A model generated the notes under the pieces. The model did not search any database, was not told the DNA's origin, and worked only from the letters and a program-made list of their open reading frames with translations. A stretch of 64,000 bases of DNA from Bryoerythrophyllum caledonicum (Eukaryota > Streptophyta > Bryopsida > Pottiales > Pottiaceae). This document shows positions 59,004 to 64,000 of this stretch, piece by piece. Location of the stretch: NCBI GenBank assembly GCA_963971425.1, contig OZ020517.1, forward strand, positions 11,038,501 through 11,102,500. Direction: 5' to 3'. Numbering within the stretch: the stretch's first letter is position 1; each line of letters opens with the position of its first letter. The translations under genes were made by a program, and so were the position numbers.

Positions 59004-59248
59004 TATCTACATTCTCGATGTGGCTTCATCTTATTGTGGACATTATAATTTAGCTCGTGCCCCTGAAAGAAACCGTAGAAGACTTTGACGATATGAATGA
59101 TGTTAACCACCACCGACAGATTACTGCCAATTACAGACTAGCCCGAGTATAACCACCATACACAAAGCAGATCAATCGACTATATGAGCTGTGACATATA
59201 ATCCACTCACGATAAATCTTCGCTAGTTTCTATCAGTACCTCATATTA

Positions 59249-60472
59249 CAGTCGACTCTTTATAAATGTTACCTCTATAAGTGTTAGAATCCCATAAGTG
59301 TTATTAAAAATCTCGCTCCCGAAAAAAACCTCAAAATCAACACTAGTAAGTGTTATAACATGTTCCGCTCCCCCCTTTGATAAAATGATTCTATAAGTGT
59401 TACATTTGGCAAAAACATCATAAGAGAACTTGTTTTTAAATTTTTAAATCACTTCACATGAATATATACCATATCTTTTGTGGAACTTGAGAAGATTTGT
59501 TCTTTTAAAAAAAGAACTTGTTAGGATTCTTCCAATAGTATCTGGAGGGGCATTGTAGGCCATATTTGAGAAGGGTATCGCAGGCCATACAGTGAGTTTT
59601 ATTTTTATTTTTTTAATTTACTTATTTATTTGTTTTTTAATTTTTTGGTGTGAATTTTTGCATGCAAGAGGCATGCCGTCGACCCCATCATGGATGCATG
59701 GCCTGCCAGGTTGAGGTTTGATTGCTGACTCTGACTATTTATTTTTATTTTTTAAAAACTTCCAAATGGGTGCATGCCTCATCAGCTTTCACTTTTATCT
59801 TCAGACCTAAAAGATAGCAATGTTATGGACGCTCATGAATTCATAAACTATGAGGTAGACTTTGATTTAAGTAATCCCTATGAACCTACTGAGGAGGATA
59901 TCCTAGACATGCTTCCTTCTAAAGACTTGGAAATTGTTGCAAATGAGGTTATAAATGATGCGGTAAACGAGGTGGTTGGGATGTGACACTGTTGAAGGTG
60001 CACTTCATATTGTGAAGAAATTCCTTCAGCAAAGATGAAACGCATCTTGGTTCAAACTCTTATGCAAGATGTGGCAATTGCCTATGTGGAAGATATCCAT
60101 CAATCCACTATGGATTCTTTCTTTGATAAAGCTTAGTTTAGTTGAATTTAGTTGAGTTTAGATGAGTTGAATTTAGTTGCATTATGGTTTATATTTTTTG
60201 TATTTTCAGCTTTCATGTTCTCTATATGTTATGGATTTTTCTTTGAAGTCAAGCAAGTGTTATTTCATTAAATGTTATTAATCATCACTATCAAGTTTCA
60301 TAAGTTTATTTCTTTAAATGTTACTAACCATCGGCATTATATTTCATAAGTGTTATTTTTGTAAGTGTTACTAATTGTCGGTATCTAGTTCTATAAATGT
60401 TATATGTTATAACTTCATAAGTGTTACCAAAAATCCCGCTCCCGACAAGTAACATTTATAGAGAGCCGACTG
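59249..60472. mobile_element. 1.2-kb pogo/Tc1-like deletion derivative
   Basis: The ends CAGTCGACTCTTTATAAATG and, inward from the right, CAGTCGGCTCTCTATAAATG form long inverted repeats flanked by TA (59247-59248, 60473-60474). A CAGT start and TA duplication fit the pogo group. Subterminal regions on both sides repeat ATAAGTGTTA units and CCCGCTCCCGA. The middle retains a transposase C-terminal remnant, so this is a deletion derivative, not a pure MITE. Confidence 0.82.
59774..60136 (+). pseudogene. Pogo-like transposase C-terminal remnant
   Basis: The frame opens MPHQLSLLSSDLKDSNVM, then an acidic stretch (FINYEVDFDLSNPYEPTEED), to a stop at 59984. A neighbouring frame continues DTVEGALHIVKKFLQQR, resembling the C-terminal tail of Tigger/pogo transposases. 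No DDE core or CENPB-type DNA-binding domain is present. Confidence 0.55.
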
Positions 60473-60599
60473 TAGTATGAATGTAGTAAGGATGAATGAA
60501 CGTAGTTCATATATCGTCGATGCAGTAGATACACTCAAACGACCTTCATCCATATATTTTTAGATTAAAACCCGAGTCAGAAGGTGGATGGAAGCAGTA

Positions 60600-60722
60600 C
60601 GCGAGCGGACGAAGAAGGACAATCGGACGAACGGAGTTGGAACGCGGTTGAGAGCTATCGGACGAAGAAGGACGATCGAATAAATGAAGTGGTAAGATTG
60701 GACGAAGGAGGACGGACGAAGG
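60600..60722. repeat. GGACGAAG-rich short repeats upstream of MBF1
   Basis: CGGACGAAGAAGGACAATCG (60605) and CGGACGAAGAAGGACGATCG (60659) are near-identical, and further GGACGAAGG copies follow to 60722. They lie about 700 bp before the MBF1 start codon, in its probable promoter. Confidence 0.7.
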
Positions 60723-60945
60723 GGATGTCGGGAAAGGAACGGAACCAACCTTCGCAGGCACATGACAGGCCCAACCTCGCAACCGAAACTTCGAGAACTC
60801 TCTCTCGCCTTCCGTTGCCGGCACGCCTCCTGCAATCTCCCCGTTCTATGAAAGCTCAGGCCTCTCCGCAGATCTCCGATCATTTTACTCTCTCCATTGC
60901 GCTCTCTCTGTCTCTCGCGCACCGTTCATCTCTTTCTCTGTCCAG

Positions 60946-61349
60946 GTGAATTACTCGCGCCATCTCGTCCTTCTCTTGAGAGCTTGCTGTTTGTGTGTTC
61001 TGGTCGAGAGCTTGCAGTTTGTGTTATTTCAGGTTGAGAGGTTGCAGTCTGGATTCTGGTTGAGTGCTCGCAGTTTTTAAAATATGTGGTTACGCTTTTT
61101 CACTTTGTATTCTGGTCTTGAGCCTTTTGGTTGAGAGCTTACAGTTTGATTCTGGTAGAGAGGTTGCACTGTGTACTTGAGAGTTTCGAATTTCATGTTG
61201 AGAATATTTGTGTTCTTGGAGAGGATTTTCTTGATCTGACGCGGGAGTGGAGGTGTGTTGTGGCTCTGCTGAGAAGTGTGCTGATCAGCGGTTTATTGTG
61301 TTGTGACAGGTGTTTTCGTTCTATTGTGACGTTTGTTTCCTCGTTTTAG
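60946..61349 (+). other. MBF1 5' UTR intron with ~30-bp degenerate repeats
   Basis: A donor (CAG|GTGAAT at 60946) and acceptor (TTTTAG at 61344-61349) fit an intron ending 13 bp before the start codon. Its first half repeats a unit like TTCTGGTTGAGAGCTTGCAG about six times (60973-61190). Leader introns of highly expressed plant genes often enhance expression; whether this one does is untested. Confidence 0.65.
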
Positions 61350-61362
61350 CGCCTAGATAGGC

Positions 61363-61797
61363 ATGCCTGCGAGAACAGCCGGTCCTCTCTCCCAGGACTG
61401 GACCCCTGTCGTAGTGCACAAGCGACCAGCGAAGGCGGCTGACGCGCGTGATCCGAAAGTCATCGCCGCTGCGATTCGAGCGGGTGCGGAGGTTCAGACC
61501 CTGAGGAAGCACGACGCGGGATCCAATAGGAAGCAGGCGAACCCGCCTTCTCTGAACACTCGGAAGCTCGATGAGGAGCATGAGCCCGCGGCGCTTGAGC
61601 GGGTGTCGTCGGAGGTGAAGCATGGAATCCAGATGGCGCGGTTGGACAAGAAGTTGACTCAGGCACAGCTTGCGAAGTTGATCAACGAGCGGCCGCAGGT
61701 TGTGCAGGAGTATGAGTCAGGGAAGGCCATCCCATCGCAGCAGGTTCTCGCGAAGTTGGAGCGTGCGTTAGGTGTGAAGTTGAGAGGGAAGAAGTGA
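61363..61797 (+). CDS. MBF1: Multiprotein bridging factor 1 (MBF1)
   Basis: A single coding exon gives 144 residues, the usual MBF1 length. The N-terminal MBF1 domain reads GPLSQDWTPVVVHKRPAKAA and continues to SLNTRKLDEEHEP. The C-terminal helix-turn-helix (Cro/XRE type) reads GIQMARLDKKLTQAQLAKLI, then PQVVQEYESGKAIPSQQVL and ends GVKLRGKK. MBF1 bridges TBP and gene-specific activators and, in plants, takes part in heat and stress responses. This protein resembles the MBF1a/b type more than the longer-tailed MBF1c. The start follows a 5' UTR intron, and no upstream in-frame ATG competes. Confidence 0.96.
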   Translation: MPARTAGPLSQDWTPVVVHKRPAKAADARDPKVIAAAIRAGAEVQTLRKHDAGSNRKQANPPSLNTRKLDEEHEPAALERVSSEVKHGIQMARLDKKLTQAQLAKLINERPQVVQEYESGKAIPSQQVLAKLERALGVKLRGKK

Positions 61798-63702
61798 TAA
61801 ATCGGGGTAGACATGTGCATCCGTGAAGGCTACAACGTCGGGTCAGTATTCTGGTTCCTATACAACTTTGCAAATCAGGTCACCAAACACGAAGCGGGCA
61901 TCCCTTCCAAGTACACTGAAAGACATGTATTATGAAATATAATAGGGACGTTTGTGAAGAGAACATACCCCACATTTCGTGTACACCGAAAGATTCCTGT
62001 ATGTTTGTTAGTCTGGGCTTCTACATGTCTCTGGCTGTTGCTGTAGCTGCTAATTTGTGTTTCTAAGTTTGAGGAGTTACTTTTGTAGGTTTCGTTCACG
62101 CGTTGTTAGATGTATCACTGGATTGCATTGTTGCAAACGCGGGTAATTAATAATTCAGGAATAGGTATAATTGTATAGCTCGTTTGTTGCTGATCCCTGA
62201 TGTGATGATTTAATCCAGAGGCATCCTCCTGACTTCAGATTCATCTATGCAAGTGTTAGACTACTGTGGATGCTGATTAGTGCAGATAATGCGTTAATCA
62301 GCATAGTTGCTCCTGGCAAATGTTTGCTTGCTGTGCACGATTTGAGAAGTTTTTGAAGTGATAATGGTATTTGGTGACTCATGGAACCATTTGATTGGAT
62401 GGGTATTTTTGGTATCTGAAGTGCATCATTATCCTATCGTGTAGATCTATTGCCCCGTATTTCCATGCAACCGTAGGAACTTCTAAATTTATATGAGATG
62501 GTGTGAAAAATGTTTTGTGAATGTTGTCTATATGGATTGAAATATAATTGCAGTAAAAGTGAACTTTTTCTTTTGGGTGGACACATGTCCTTTAGGGCTT
62601 GATCAAGTAAAAAATCAATGATATTCAGTAAGGAAACATTGTTTAGTATTAGTGCAATACTTTAACAAATAATAATCTATTAATCCCTGAAATATCAAGA
62701 CATTTCCCTCAAAAAAATATTGGTTATTAGAGTTGCTTGTAGTTCTTATGATATTGTAAATAGTTGAAGTAAATTTAGAAGGGAGAGTGAAGGGGAGAAA
62801 ATGGAGAGAGGTGAAAGGAACTTAAAGTAGTCCCATATGTATTGGCAAAGGTTGTTACCTATTAGTACTGTGAGTGAAGACCTTCGAAAGAAGGCCATAT
62901 CTCACTCCAAACATTGTTTGTAATACTCTGTGTGTTTCATTTGCTTGTGCAATCATTTCTCTGCTTCTATTGTATCCCAATAGCTCTTTGGCAATTACAG
63001 CCTTGAACACAAATGCATGTCCTATAATTTTTGTCACATTGTTGAACCCAGTTAGAAAAGGGGAAACGTCTGAGCTTGTAAATGTAAGGAGCGTCTACTT
63101 TAAGCCGGACCAAACAACTTGACGGGGTTGGCAATTGGTGGCCTTTAAGAAACTCTTGTGTTGGACCCCACCTCTTCTCTGTTTTCCACTTCCACCAAAC
63201 AAACATATGACTCTTGCATGCAAGCATCTAAGATCTCTCATACATTCAGTGAAAATAGGAAATTATAAGGACTTTTTTGAATAGCTTTGTCACGATGTGA
63301 ACAACACCCCTTGGAGAGTAGACAATTATAGCATGACATGTCTATAACTCTATTTATTACCATGTGATGACAATTGTAAGTTGTGACATGCAATTTGAAC
63401 TTGACATTGCTGCACAACTTAATTTTGGAAGAATCTCAATTCTGCTACAACTAGACATAATATACCGAAGGCATCGTTCACAAATTTCATCGCCAACTTT
63501 GCCCAAACAAACTTGAATGCAATTTGTATTGTATAGAGATGTAGCAATGCATCACTCTCCATGGACACAATTTGTAGAAAAACACACCATGGTGGACATC
63601 CAAACTAACCTTTAGGATCAGCATAGGCAGCTCAACAAACAATACAAGAAGGCAAATTTAATGGAGGAGGCAAATACTGAATATTTTATTTTCCTGTTAC
63701 AG
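61798..63702. other. MBF1 3' flank and intergenic, few features
   Basis: This is mostly AT-rich and without supported genes. Near 63301, AACAACACCCCTTGGAGAGT reads NNTPWRV in one frame and recurs at 63982. It may be a relic of the MULE accessory gene, where STPWRA occurs. Confidence 0.45.
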
Positions 63703-63807
63703 TGGTTGTTGTCAGAGACAACAACAGATGAACGGCTCATTTGACTCAATTTATGGTTGGCGCTTTGGCATTTCTCCTACAGACAGTGGGATGATTTCAC
63801 AAATCTT
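63703..63807 (+). pseudogene. Second MULE transposase fragment, 3' end of an exon
   Basis: The 105 bases read WLLSETTTDERLI, a stop, then LNLWLALWHFSYRQWDDF and TNL, and end at a GTAAGT donor. The 12.2-kb MULE has WWLSSGATTDEGLPRLKLWL onward at 27914-28021, with the donor at the same place. This is a second, diverged copy of the same exon. It probably belongs to another element reaching past the window's edge. Confidence 0.8.
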
Positions 63808-64000
63808 GTAAGTTTTTCAACTTTTTTGTTCACTTGTTCATTACTTCAAAAAAGTAATACATTGCGATTGCATTCTTATCAGTATTAAAATGCCTGGAAG
63901 GAGTGTTGTTAAAGGCACCTTCTACTGAACGATACTTGTAGTTGTTCTTCAAATACTACCCTGCGAGGGGTGCCGTCACCAACACCCCTTGGAGAGTGGT

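Noticed and set aside
1..64000. CRISPR array, operons or other prokaryotic features
   Set aside because: There are no regularly spaced repeats of that kind. Genes are intron-bearing and plant-like.

Overview
The window is nuclear DNA of a streptophyte, that is a land plant or a close algal relative. The evidence is spliceosomal introns, a plant-type vacuolar CAX antiporter, a B3+CW (VAL/HSI2-like) repressor, DIM1/YLS8, an MBF1 co-activator and the end of a PPR gene. The dense, nested transposons and the look of the proteins suggest a non-seed lineage, but I cannot name a species.

Layout. 1-135: C-terminus of a PPR gene. About 1.5-37 kb is a nest of transposons. An hAT element (2102-7249, 8-bp target duplication) broke a copy of a zinc-finger gene whose intact relative lies at 35278-36132, and was itself hit by a 5'-truncated LINE (2741-3704, 12-bp duplication). 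7516-14867 is an array of ~1-kb tandem repeats, interrupted by a 2.7-kb element with terminal inverted repeats (TIRs). A long RNase-H-bearing LINE (14868-18326, continuing at 30510-32380) is split by a 12,173-bp Mutator-like (MULE) transposon at 18327-30499. A 5S-rRNA-headed SINE with a LINE tail lies at 33091-33304. From 37.8 kb on, host genes dominate: CAX (minus), B3/CW regulator (minus), DIM1 (plus) and MBF1 (plus), separated by MITEs, a pogo-like remnant and a 3.6-kb TIR element.

Most notable is the 12.2-kb MULE. It has ~64-bp TIRs and a perfect 10-bp target duplication, and removing the element plus one duplication restores the LINE reading frame exactly. It carries two divergent genes. 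One is a transposase with a GCM1/WRKY-type Cys/His region, a DDE-like core and a SWIM finger. The other is a nuclear-targeted protein whose C-terminal part looks like a DNA-methyltransferase fold with a degraded catalytic motif. Both are decayed by stops that C-to-T or G-to-A changes could explain. A second copy of the same transposase starts at the right edge of the window. The 5S/LINE chimeric SINE is the second lead.

Limits: the N-terminus of the B3/CW gene and the 5' end of the LINE are unresolved, and every family assignment rests on reading motifs, not on searches.
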